Assembly: GCA_021783855.1 (NCBI GenBank) | Contig: JAJXTL010000160.1 | Span: forward strand, 1 to 6,101 | Length of the DNA: 6,101 bases | Reading direction: 5' to 3' | Origin: Pseudomonadota bacterium | GTDB lineage: Bacteria; Pseudomonadota; Gammaproteobacteria; Burkholderiales; Gallionellaceae | Made by a program: the position numbers and the translations under genes | In this document: one piece after another, positions 1 to 5,439 of the stretch | Position numbering within the stretch: the stretch's first letter is position 1 | How the letters are laid out: every line of letters begins with the position of its first letter | Notes under the pieces: model-generated | Databases searched by the model: none | Seen by the model: only the letters and a program-made list of their open reading frames with translations | Told to the model about the DNA's origin: nothing

Positions 1-396
1 TTTTAAAGTTACACTGATATGCCTTTTAGACTGGAACGATTTTCGTATCAGATATCATTTCCTTCGCACAGCGACGGAGCATGATCGCATGACTTCCAGA
101 GTGAGACTTTATGGTTGCAGCATGCTCCCTTGTCAGATCAGGCCGCGAGCGAAAATTATACTGCCAATAGTAGCAACTCCTTGGCGTACCAGCATGTTAC
201 ATTGTAGCCGCTTACTATGACGTAATTACCAGGAAAATTATTCCTGCTTGTAAAAAATTCCAAGCACGCAAGATAGCGATTCGCAACCTGCTTCCTATCT
301 GGGAACAGTGCGGTAAAAAAGTCATTTTCAATCGTAATGCTGGAAGTACACAATTGCTCAGAATTTCAGTGGTTGGTGCGTGCACAATCACGTGAG
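1..396. other. Left flank without a supported gene
   Basis: This stretch downstream of the transporter is AT-richer than the cob genes. The only open frame of any length is a 65-codon one on the minus strand (156-353). It has no convincing ribosome binding site, an uneven residue mix, and no motif I recognise. I find no clear rho-independent terminator for the transporter gene: the minus-strand T-run near 313-318 is not preceded by a stable stem. It may be the decayed edge of a neighbouring region, but nothing here can be named. Confidence 0.5.
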
Positions 397-1455
397 TTAT
401 TTGCGGATGACTTCAAGTTCATCGAGGCGTTTTATGCGGTAGATGAATACTGACGCAGCCCAGCACAGTGCAAATATGCCTATGATGAAATAACCCAGTA
501 TGCCGAAATTATGGTTCATGGCTCCCACTGCATTCCAGACTGTACCTTTCAGATTCAGCTTGCCTGCGATCAGGCCAAGCGCTTCGATGCTGCCAATGAC
601 AATTGCAATAATGACCGACACTAGAGTCATGGTCATGTTGTAGTAAATTTTGCGGATAGGCTTCAGGTAAGCCCATCCGTATGCGCCGAGCATCAAATGG
701 CCATCCAGTGTGTCGACAAGGGACATGCCAGCGCTGAACAGTAGCGGGAAAATCATGATTGACCACGGGGAGAGGCCTTCCGATGCTTGGGTTGCCGATA
801 TGCCGAGCAAGCCTATTTCGGTTGCGGTATCGAAGCCAAGGCCGAACAGGAATCCCAGCGGAAACATGTGCCAGCTACGGGTGACCATGCGGAACAGCGG
901 TTTAAATAGGCGTGCCAGAAAACCTCGATTAGCCAGCAGCATGTCGAAATCATCATCAACATAATCGGCACCGTTCTTGATTTTTTGCCACGCCTGACAA
1001 ATCGACTTCAGTATGATCAGATTCATGAGCGCGATGACAAACAGGAAAAGAGCTGAAACAGAGGTGCTGACGACACCGCCAATTGCCTTTAAGTGGTCGA
1101 AACGTCCGCTCATTGCGGACGTAGCAATCGATATAACGAGAGAGGCAAGCGCGACGATGCTTGAGTGACCAAGCGAAAAAAAGAAACCTAGTGTGACAGG
1201 GCGTTTTTTTTCCTGCATCAGTTTGCGTGTAACGTTGTCGATGGCGGCTATGTGATCGGCATCCACGGCATGGCGTAAGCCAAAACTGTAAGCCAGCAAG
1301 GCTGTGCCAAGCAGCAGAGGGTAATGACGAAACGCCACCAGCGCCCAGGCCCATGCGAGAACATTCATGGCGATAAGTACGCCATAAATTCCGAACAGCT
1401 TGCCTCTGACCTCGGTATTTGAATCATTGAAAATACGCGCTAGCTGAGAAAACAT
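397..1455 (-). CDS. hoxN: NiCoT-family nickel/cobalt transporter (HoxN/HupN/NixA type), probably for cobalt
   Basis: This is an inner-membrane permease of 352 residues that takes up Co2+ and/or Ni2+, a usual length for the family. The family signatures are all present. RHAVDADHIAAIDN at residues 61-74 carries the H-x4-D-H metal-selecting motif in an early membrane helix. SLGHSSIV lies at 94-101, LGFDTATE at 206-213 and GMSLVDTLDG at 243-252. Hydrophobic segments fit the usual eight membrane helices, with a charged loop around 155-195. I chose the ATG at 1453-1455 because AAGGAG (complement of 1463-1468) lies 7 nt upstream. The longer frame, starting at 1533, would translate the riboswitch and has no ribosome binding site. 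Sequence alone does not separate Ni from Co transport. The cobalamin riboswitch in the leader and the divergent B12 operon point to cobalt. Family assignment is secure; substrate is inferred. Confidence 0.93.
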   Translation of the reverse strand: MFSQLARIFNDSNTEVRGKLFGIYGVLIAMNVLAWAWALVAFRHYPLLLGTALLAYSFGLRHAVDADHIAAIDNVTRKLMQEKKRPVTLGFFFSLGHSSIVALASLVISIATSAMSGRFDHLKAIGGVVSTSVSALFLFVIALMNLIILKSICQAWQKIKNGADYVDDDFDMLLANRGFLARLFKPLFRMVTRSWHMFPLGFLFGLGFDTATEIGLLGISATQASEGLSPWSIMIFPLLFSAGMSLVDTLDGHLMLGAYGWAYLKPIRKIYYNMTMTLVSVIIAIVIGSIEALGLIAGKLNLKGTVWNAVGAMNHNFGILGYFIIGIFALCWAASVFIYRIKRLDELEVIRK

Positions 1456-1462
1456 CTGACAA

Positions 1463-1606
1463 CTCCTTGGGATTTCGCGTCCCGAAAGGTTAATAACGGA
1501 TGGCAGGACAAGGTCTGGCTTTTGATCGGACATGCCTGATCAAATACAGTGGCGCGACCGCGCCGGGTTTTCACCGGCTTCTTGTTTTGCCTGTAACGGT
1601 ACGATT
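1463..1606 (-). promoter_or_regulatory. Cobalamin riboswitch, compact form, in the leader of the transporter gene
   Basis: Read on the minus strand, the leader contains the conserved cobalamin core: GAAGCCGGTGAAAACCCGGC followed by GCGGTCGCGCCACTGTA (about 1546-1583). Next comes a 7-bp stem TTTGATC/GATCAAA (1521-1527 with 1538-1544), then a B12-box-like AAGCCAGACC near 1513-1522. A closing stem can be drawn between CAGGCAA (1587-1593) and TTGTCCTG (1504-1511) with one bulged base, giving an aptamer of only about 90 nt. It lacks the long 5' arm seen in the plus-strand riboswitch of this window. The expression platform is the hairpin over the ribosome binding site at 1465-1489, so control is probably at translation initiation. 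Its short build resembles the compact (class II-like) cobalamin aptamers, but I cannot fold or score it here. Ligand form (adenosyl, methyl or hydroxo) is unknown. Confidence 0.85.
1465..1489 (-). promoter_or_regulatory. Hairpin sequestering the hoxN Shine-Dalgarno sequence
   Basis: On the minus strand CCTT-TC-GGGA pairs with TCCC-AAGG around a 7-nt loop (CGCGAAA). The final AAGG belongs to AAGGAG, the ribosome binding site of hoxN at 1463-1468. It lies just after the aptamer's closing stem, where the regulatory hairpin of a translational cobalamin riboswitch is expected. Eight base pairs with a two-base bulge are seen directly; the switching role is inferred from position and family knowledge. 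Confidence 0.65.
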
Positions 1607-1614
1607 GAAATGCT

Positions 1615-1643
1615 TTTATACATAGAGTTGAGTTGATTGTCGA
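1615..1643 (-). promoter_or_regulatory. Sigma-70-like promoter for hoxN
   Basis: On the minus strand TCGACA (1638-1643) and TATAAA (1615-1620) are separated by exactly 17 nt. Each differs from the consensus by one base. A transcript starting about 7 nt downstream would begin near 1608, just ahead of the riboswitch aptamer, which supports the call. The -35 element overlaps an inverted repeat at 1634-1666. Confidence 0.6.
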
Positions 1644-1666
1644 GCAGGCTCTCGGGAAAACAATCA
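1634..1666. repeat. Imperfect inverted repeat over the hoxN -35 element
   Basis: The outer arms are TGATTGT (1634-1640) and ACAATCA (1660-1666), exact reverse complements. The inner arms are CGAG (1641-1644) and CTCG (1651-1654) around a 6-nt loop, with five unpaired bases (1655-1659) on one side. It covers the putative -35 box of the transporter promoter, so it could be an operator for a DNA-binding regulator. It lies upstream of the predicted transcript, so it is unlikely to act as RNA there. No known operator consensus is recognised. Confidence 0.4.
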
Positions 1667-2025
1667 GGCGTTTAGACTGTTACCTGTTTCAAGCTTTTGA
1701 ATAAGCGACAAAATTAGAACTCAAAGAGCGCTCGCGGAGAGGGGTGGAGCGTGGCTGTGAGTCAACAAACGTTCGTAAAAATGATGTAGGTGTCGTTCAG
1801 GTTGGGCTTTTTGGCTAGCCGATACCACGCGTTTTCCCATAACTATTAGCCCTGTTTCAAAATAATGAAGAAGGTCATGGTTTGTTGGATCAAGTTTGAC
1901 TATTTGACTTTAAAAACGAATGGGAGGCTGCTTAACGTTTAATGTATAAAGCCCCCCGTAGGGGGTTGTAAATCCCTTGCCTTTAGGTGGCATTGTTCAT
2001 GGCTGCGTGTGTTAACATGCATTAA
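1667..2025. other. AT-rich intergenic region between the divergent units
   Basis: About 360 bases without a supported gene. I see short frames only, for example a 21-codon frame from 1876, none with family resemblance. It must contain the promoter of the plus-strand cob operon, just upstream of the aptamer at 2026. TAACAT (2013-2018) is a possible -10 element, but I find no good -35 at the right distance, so no promoter is called. A near-tandem TTTGACT repeat lies at 1895-1909. A short GC stem-loop lies at 1952-1965. Confidence 0.5.
1952..1965. other. Short C5/G5 stem-loop
   Basis: A run of six C (1952-1957) and a run of five G (1961-1965) can form a 5-bp GC stem with a 3-4 nt loop, flanked by AAAG on the left and TTGT on the right. 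It resembles the stem of a bidirectional terminator, but the T-tracts on both sides are short. It could insulate the cob operon from upstream transcription. The function is a guess. Confidence 0.25.
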
Positions 2026-2190
2026 CTTGAGGTGCTGGACGGCGAACGTCGTCCGGTTAAACGGGAAACAGGTGAAGAACCTGTGCTGCCCCCGCAACGG
2101 TAAGCGAGTGTGGATTTGTCATTGTGCCACTGTGAGCAATCATGGGAAGGCGGCGGATCAAGACTTGCGAGCCCGGATACCGGCCTCGAG
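2026..2190 (+). promoter_or_regulatory. Cobalamin riboswitch, classical long form, ahead of the cob operon
   Basis: All the hallmark elements of a class I cobalamin aptamer occur in order. P1 forms from CTTGAGG (2026-2032) with CCTCGAG (2184-2190), seven pairs with one G-U. A GC-rich arm follows at about 2037-2054. GGTTAAACGGGAA comes next, then hairpin ACAGG/CCTGT (2068-2072 with 2080-2084). The nearly invariant GCTGCCCCCGCAACGG lies at 2085-2100, CCACTGTGAG near 2128-2137, GGGAAGG at 2144-2150, and a B12-box-like segment GCCCGGATACCGGCC at 2171-2185. It should bind cobalamin (probably adenosylcobalamin, from family knowledge) and lower expression of the downstream cob genes. The open frames crossing this RNA are not real genes. 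The mode of control is unclear: no strong terminator or sequestering hairpin is obvious at cobB itself. Confidence 0.96.
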
Positions 2191-2212
2191 TCAGGAACTG
2201 TTTTCAATGGTT

Positions 2213-2235
2213 CCGCAGATCGGAAAATGCTGCGG
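2213..2235 (+). promoter_or_regulatory. Candidate expression-platform hairpin of the plus-strand riboswitch
   Basis: CCGCAG (2213-2218) pairs perfectly with CTGCGG (2230-2235) around an 11-nt loop, with an extra U-G pair possible outside. It begins 22 nt after the aptamer's P1, where the regulatory hairpin usually sits. No T-run follows, so it is not an intrinsic terminator, and no good ribosome binding site lies within the stem. It may be the platform that once controlled the gene now deleted upstream of cobB. Confidence 0.35.
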
Positions 2236-2351
2236 GTGGCGCATGAACGTTGGATAATCATCCTCTTCCATAACCGCCTTTCACAGCGTTTTCTATGTGT
2301 ATTCAATAACTGAATAACGGGAAATGGCATTGCAAACCCCTAATATATTCT

Positions 2352-2423
2352 GTCACCGAGATGCGCGACATCAAGCACGCTTACCGTGCCGGAATACAAG
2401 CGCAAAAAGGGGGGGAGTTATGA
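2352..2423 (+). pseudogene. cobO: Probable 3' remnant of cobO (corrinoid adenosyltransferase)
   Basis: In the frame ending at TGA 2421-2423 the codons read VTEMRDIKHAYRAG and then IQAQKGGEL. This closely matches what I recall of the C-terminal tail of CobO/CobA/BtuR adenosyltransferases, which end with a (V/S)-x-E-(M/L)-R-x-(V/I)-KHA(F/Y)-x-AG-(V/I)-x-AQ-x-G pattern. The rest of this roughly 190-200 residue protein is missing: the frame meets a stop at 2307-2309, and no P-loop or other CobO motif is seen upstream. The remnant overlaps the cobB start as ATGA, the arrangement expected for a translationally coupled cobO-cobB pair. Its last codons (GGG GGG GAG) supply purine-rich sequence before cobB. 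A 20-codon mini-ORF from the ATG at 2361 could still be translated and couple to cobB. The assignment rests on a short tail recognised from memory. Confidence 0.65.
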
Positions 2424-3706
2424 GTGTGCGCTGCCCAGCGCTATTGATCGCTGCGCCTGCATCAGGTCAGGGAAAAACTACTATTACGGCAGCCCTCGCT
2501 GCCTTTCATCGTAAGCGTGGACGGCGTGTGCAGGTATTCAAGTGTGGTCCGGATTTCCTCGATCCGATGATTTTGCAGCAAGCCTCGGGGCATCCGGTGC
2601 ACCAGCTGGATCTGTGGATGTGCGGCGAGGCGTATTGCCGCGCTCAGTTGTATCGGGCGGCACAACAGTCTGACCTGATTTTAGTTGAGGGCGTGATGGG
2701 TTTGTTCGACGGCAACCCTTCAAGCGCCGATGTCGCTGCTGCTTTCAATCTGCCTGTGCTCGTCGTGCTGAATGCCAGCGGTATGGCTCAGACTTTTGCC
2801 GCCCTGGCGCTGGGTATGGCTAACCTGCGCAGCGATGTGAAAGTCACGGGGATGCTGGCCAATCGGGTAGGCAGTGCGCGCCACTGCGAAATGCTGAGCG
2901 AATATTTGCCCCCCGAATTGCCTCTCCTTGGTTGGATGCCGCGCGATGCGAACGTCGCCATGCCCGAGCGACATCTGGGCTTGTTGCAGGCGGTAGAAAT
3001 CGAGGACCTGATGGCACGTATCGACCATGCGGCGGATGCGCTGCAATTGGTGAGTGATGATTTGCCCGCAGCGGTTGAATTTTCCGAGCAAGCCTTTCCG
3101 TACATTCCAGAACTGCTAGCCGGTGTAAAAATCGCCGTGGCGCGCGATACCGTGTTTGCCTTTCTGTATCAGGGCAACCTGGATACTTTGTGTTCATTGG
3201 GTGCACAGCTGGAATTTTTCTCGCCGCTGAACGATACTGCGATGCCGGAAGCGGATGCGCTGTATTTGCCCGGCGGCTATCCCGAACTTCATTTGGCGCA
3301 ATTGAGCGGGAATCTGTCGATGCAGTACAGCATTCGCGCACACCATTTGCATGGCAAACCGATCCTCGCTGAATGTGGCGGCATGCTTTATCTGCTGGAT
3401 CGCCTGACAGACGGCGAAGGCAACAGTGCTGTGATGACGGGGTTGCTGCCCGGTCAGGCGACGATGCAGAAGCGGATGGCCAATCTAGGCTTATACAGCA
3501 TTGCGTTGCCGGAAGGAATACTGCGCGGTCACAGCTTTCATTATTCGAAGATGGAAACGAATGTCGCGCCGCTAGCATCGACGGTTGGCACGAGGGAAGG
3601 CAGCAAAGAGGAGCACGCTTACCGTCTAGGAAGGCTGCATGCGACCTATTTGCACCACTATTTCCCGTCTAACCCGGAAGCAGTCGCACGCTTGTTCAAG
3701 CCTTAA
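2420..3706 (+). CDS. cobB: Cobyrinate a,c-diamide synthase (CobB/CbiA)
   Basis: This is a glutamine- and ATP-dependent enzyme that amidates the a and c carboxylates of cobyrinic acid (or hydrogenobyrinic acid) in the cytoplasm. It has 428 residues, close to the family length. The N-terminal dethiobiotin-synthetase-like ATPase domain has the P-loop APASGQGKTT at 12-21, KCGPDFLDP at 41-49 and DLILVEGVMGLFDG at 85-98. The C-terminal class I glutaminase-like domain (about 233-428) has LPGGYPEL at 283-290, the nucleophile Cys319 in AECGGMLYLL, HSFHYS at 371-376 and the catalytic His region TYLHHYFPSNPE at 409-420. The frame is open back to an ATG at 2324. I prefer the ATG at 2420: its product begins where family members begin, it follows a purine-rich AAGGGGGGGAG, and the extra 32 residues look like out-of-frame translation of the cobO remnant. 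It is the first intact gene of the operon; 108 nt separate it from cobM. Confidence 0.95.
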   Translation: MSVRCPALLIAAPASGQGKTTITAALAAFHRKRGRRVQVFKCGPDFLDPMILQQASGHPVHQLDLWMCGEAYCRAQLYRAAQQSDLILVEGVMGLFDGNPSSADVAAAFNLPVLVVLNASGMAQTFAALALGMANLRSDVKVTGMLANRVGSARHCEMLSEYLPPELPLLGWMPRDANVAMPERHLGLLQAVEIEDLMARIDHAADALQLVSDDLPAAVEFSEQAFPYIPELLAGVKIAVARDTVFAFLYQGNLDTLCSLGAQLEFFSPLNDTAMPEADALYLPGGYPELHLAQLSGNLSMQYSIRAHHLHGKPILAECGGMLYLLDRLTDGEGNSAVMTGLLPGQATMQKRMANLGLYSIALPEGILRGHSFHYSKMETNVAPLASTVGTREGSKEEHAYRLGRLHATYLHHYFPSNPEAVARLFKP

Positions 3707-3715
3707 AAGTAATCA

Positions 3716-3811
3716 ATGGAGTCTTCTATTCATATGGAAATAAATCACATTTTTGCAGTAGCTAGTTCCGCAATCAATGCCGGAATTTGTGACATGCGAG
3801 CGTCAGTGTAA
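3716..3811 (+). other. Small open frame in the cobB-cobM gap
   Basis: The 108-nt gap between cobB and cobM is AT-rich compared with its neighbours. It holds an ATG-started 31-codon frame (with a second in-frame ATG at 3734) whose TAA ends 3 nt before the cobM ATG. CobM lacks a good ribosome binding site, so translational coupling from such a frame is conceivable. The peptide resembles nothing I know, and the frame has no clear Shine-Dalgarno sequence of its own. It may equally be chance or the leftover tail of a lost gene. Confidence 0.2.
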
Positions 3812-3814
3812 TTC

Positions 3815-4609
3815 ATGGGTAAAGTCTGGTTTGTCGGCGCAGGGCCGGGGGGTACTGATCTGATCACGGTCAAGGGGCGCGATCTTGTTGCATGTGCGGG
3901 AGCTATTCTTTATGCCGGTTCGCTGGTGGCAGAAGCGACCACGCGCTGGGCCAAGGCGGGGTGCGAGATCGTCGATTCCAAGAGTATGGCACTGGAAGAG
4001 ATCACCGCCTGGCTGATAGATCGGGCGGGTAAGCACGAAGTTGTGGTGCGGTTGCAGACCGGAGATCCGACGCTGTACGGTGCGCTGATCGAAATGGTGC
4101 AGCCGCTTGATGCCGCAGGGGTCGCCGTCGGCGTGGTGCCGGGCGTATCCTCGGCGATGGCCTCCGCTGCGGCAGCTTGCGAGAGCCTGACCTTGCCGGA
4201 GGTGACGCAGACAGTCATTCTGACGCGCATGGAAGGCCGCACGCCGATGCCGGAGGGCGAAAGCTTGCGCGATCTGGCGGCGCATCACAGCACACTGTGC
4301 ATATTTCTTTCCATCACTTTGATGGGAGAAGTCATCAAGTCATTGCTTGATGCGGGCTGGCAGAACGACTCGCCCATCCTGGTGGTGCACAAGGCAAGTT
4401 GGCCGGATGAGGAAAAAATCGTCCGCGGCACGCTGGCCGACATACGGCAGTTGTGCCGCGAACAGAAGATCAACAGTCAGGCTATGATTATCGTCAGCCC
4501 CGCGCTGGGTGCACGTAACTGGCCTGAATTGAAAAAATCAAAATTATATGATGAGACATTTACCCACCGCTTTCGTCGCGGAATCAAAAAGGAGTCGCAA
4601 GTTGAGTGA
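3815..4609 (+). CDS. cobM: Precorrin-4 / cobalt-precorrin-4 C11-methyltransferase (CobM/CbiF)
   Basis: This S-adenosylmethionine-dependent enzyme methylates C-11 of the corrinoid macrocycle. It has 264 residues, normal for the family. The tetrapyrrole methylase fold is evident: the N-terminal GAGPGGTDLITVKG at 8-21, LYAGSLV at 32-38, RLQTGDPTLYGAL at 79-91 (the conserved GDP loop), VVPGVSSAMASAAA at 107-120, and the motif YDETFTHRFR at 245-254 near the C-terminus that is typical of CobM/CbiF. The ATG at 3815 gives the expected start (GKVWFVGAGPG), although no strong ribosome binding site precedes it. The stop overlaps the cbiX start by 8 nt, so the two are surely co-transcribed. With a CbiX chelatase in the same operon, the natural substrate may be the cobalt-containing intermediate (CbiF role) rather than metal-free precorrin-4. 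That is inference. Confidence 0.95.
   Translation: MGKVWFVGAGPGGTDLITVKGRDLVACAGAILYAGSLVAEATTRWAKAGCEIVDSKSMALEEITAWLIDRAGKHEVVVRLQTGDPTLYGALIEMVQPLDAAGVAVGVVPGVSSAMASAAAACESLTLPEVTQTVILTRMEGRTPMPEGESLRDLAAHHSTLCIFLSITLMGEVIKSLLDAGWQNDSPILVVHKASWPDEEKIVRGTLADIRQLCREQKINSQAMIIVSPALGARNWPELKKSKLYDETFTHRFRRGIKKESQVE
4589..4594 (+). promoter_or_regulatory. Shine-Dalgarno sequence that sets the cbiX start
   Basis: AAGGAG lies 7 nt upstream of the TTG at 4602-4604, inside the last codons of cobM. No comparable site precedes the ATG codons at 4548 and 4551, so this site decides in favour of a TTG start. Confidence 0.8.
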
Positions 4610-5438
4610 AACAATATTATTGATCGGCCACGGATCGAGAAACGCAGAAGGAAACCGCGAGATCGAGGCATTCGCAGAACTGTGGCGCAAACGTCAGCCG
4701 CAGTGGCGCATCGAAGTGTGCTTCATCGAGTTCGCCGATGTGCTGCTCGATGGCGGGCTTGAACGCGCAGCACTCAACGCATCACGTGTCATCGTCGTGC
4801 CGTTGATTTTGAACGCGGCAGGTCACGTCAAGATGGAAGCACCTGAGCATATTGCCAAGGCGCGTGAGCGTCATCCGAATACCGAGTTTCTGTATGTACC
4901 GAACCTTGGGGCGGATGATCGTATCCTGAAAATCTTGAAGCGCAATCTGAACAAGGCGATGAGCGCACTGGATATGCCAGATCCAAAAAATACGGGTGTA
5001 ATTGTTCTTGGTCGAGGTTCATCTGATCGCGCTGCCAATGGCGAGGTGGCCAAGATTGCGCGATGGCTGTTTGAAGAGACGCATCATGAGCAGGTGGACA
5101 TCGCTTTTACCGGCATCACTTTCCCGCGTCTGGAGGCGGTGGTGCAACGCCAGGTGAAACTCGGCATGATGCAGATTGCCGTGCTGCCCTATTACCTGTT
5201 CAACGGCACGCTGATCGAGCGTATCAGCCGTCAGGTTGAACACCTGCGCCTGCAATACCCGCAAGTGCGTTTTGCGTCTAGCAGCTATTTCGGTTTCGAG
5301 GATGAGATCTTCCAACTGCTGGACGAGCGCGTACAGGCAGTTCAGAACGGGTCAAGCCAGCAGGGTACGATGCCGTGCGACGGCTGCAAGTACCGGGAAT
5401 TTGCCGAGGCACACGGCGACCATCATCATCACGAATAG
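4602..5438 (+). CDS. cbiX: Sirohydrochlorin cobaltochelatase CbiX, long two-domain form
   Basis: This enzyme inserts Co2+ into sirohydrochlorin at the start of the cobalt-early B12 route. From the TTG start it has 278 residues, the size of long CbiX proteins made of two fused CbiX-like halves. Half one has IGHGSRNAEGN at 8-18 with His10, and AGHVKMEAPEH at 73-83 with His75, the expected metal-binding histidines. Half two repeats the fold with LGRGSSDRAANGE at 136-148, where Arg138 stands in place of the first-half histidine, and PYYLFNGTLIERI at 196-208. So only the N-terminal half seems to keep the active-site histidines. The C-terminus carries MPCDGC (257-262), an M-x-C-x-x-C motif known from an iron-sulfur-binding CbiX, then KYREF and a histidine-rich end (His271, His274-277). 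The longer frame from 4548 would add 18 unlikely residues. It overlaps cobM by 8 nt and precedes cobH by 1 nt. Confidence 0.93.
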   Translation: MSETILLIGHGSRNAEGNREIEAFAELWRKRQPQWRIEVCFIEFADVLLDGGLERAALNASRVIVVPLILNAAGHVKMEAPEHIAKARERHPNTEFLYVPNLGADDRILKILKRNLNKAMSALDMPDPKNTGVIVLGRGSSDRAANGEVAKIARWLFEETHHEQVDIAFTGITFPRLEAVVQRQVKLGMMQIAVLPYYLFNGTLIERISRQVEHLRLQYPQVRFASSSYFGFEDEIFQLLDERVQAVQNGSSQQGTMPCDGCKYREFAEAHGDHHHHE

Positions 5439-5439
5439 T

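Noticed and set aside
156..353. 65-codon frame on the minus strand
   Set aside because: No ribosome binding site, no recognisable motif, and an atypical composition. Too weak to call a gene.
1895..1909. Two TTGACT boxes as -35 elements for the cob operon
   Set aside because: No -10-like sequence lies 16-18 nt downstream of either. TATAAA at 1945-1950 is too far away.
1876..1941. 21-codon frame in the intergenic region
   Set aside because: The length is expected by chance. The upstream purines are poorly spaced, and it resembles no known peptide.
2009..2330. Open frames on both strands across the leader (plus 2009-2257 and 2110-2313, minus 2022-2330)
   Set aside because: They lie on the conserved cobalamin riboswitch, with no ribosome binding sites or protein-like motifs. 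The RNA constraint explains the sequence.
2844..3578. Long minus-strand frame of 244 codons opposite cobB
   Set aside because: It is the antisense shadow of a clearly coding GC-rich gene. The product is rich in Arg/Ser/Pro with no domain.
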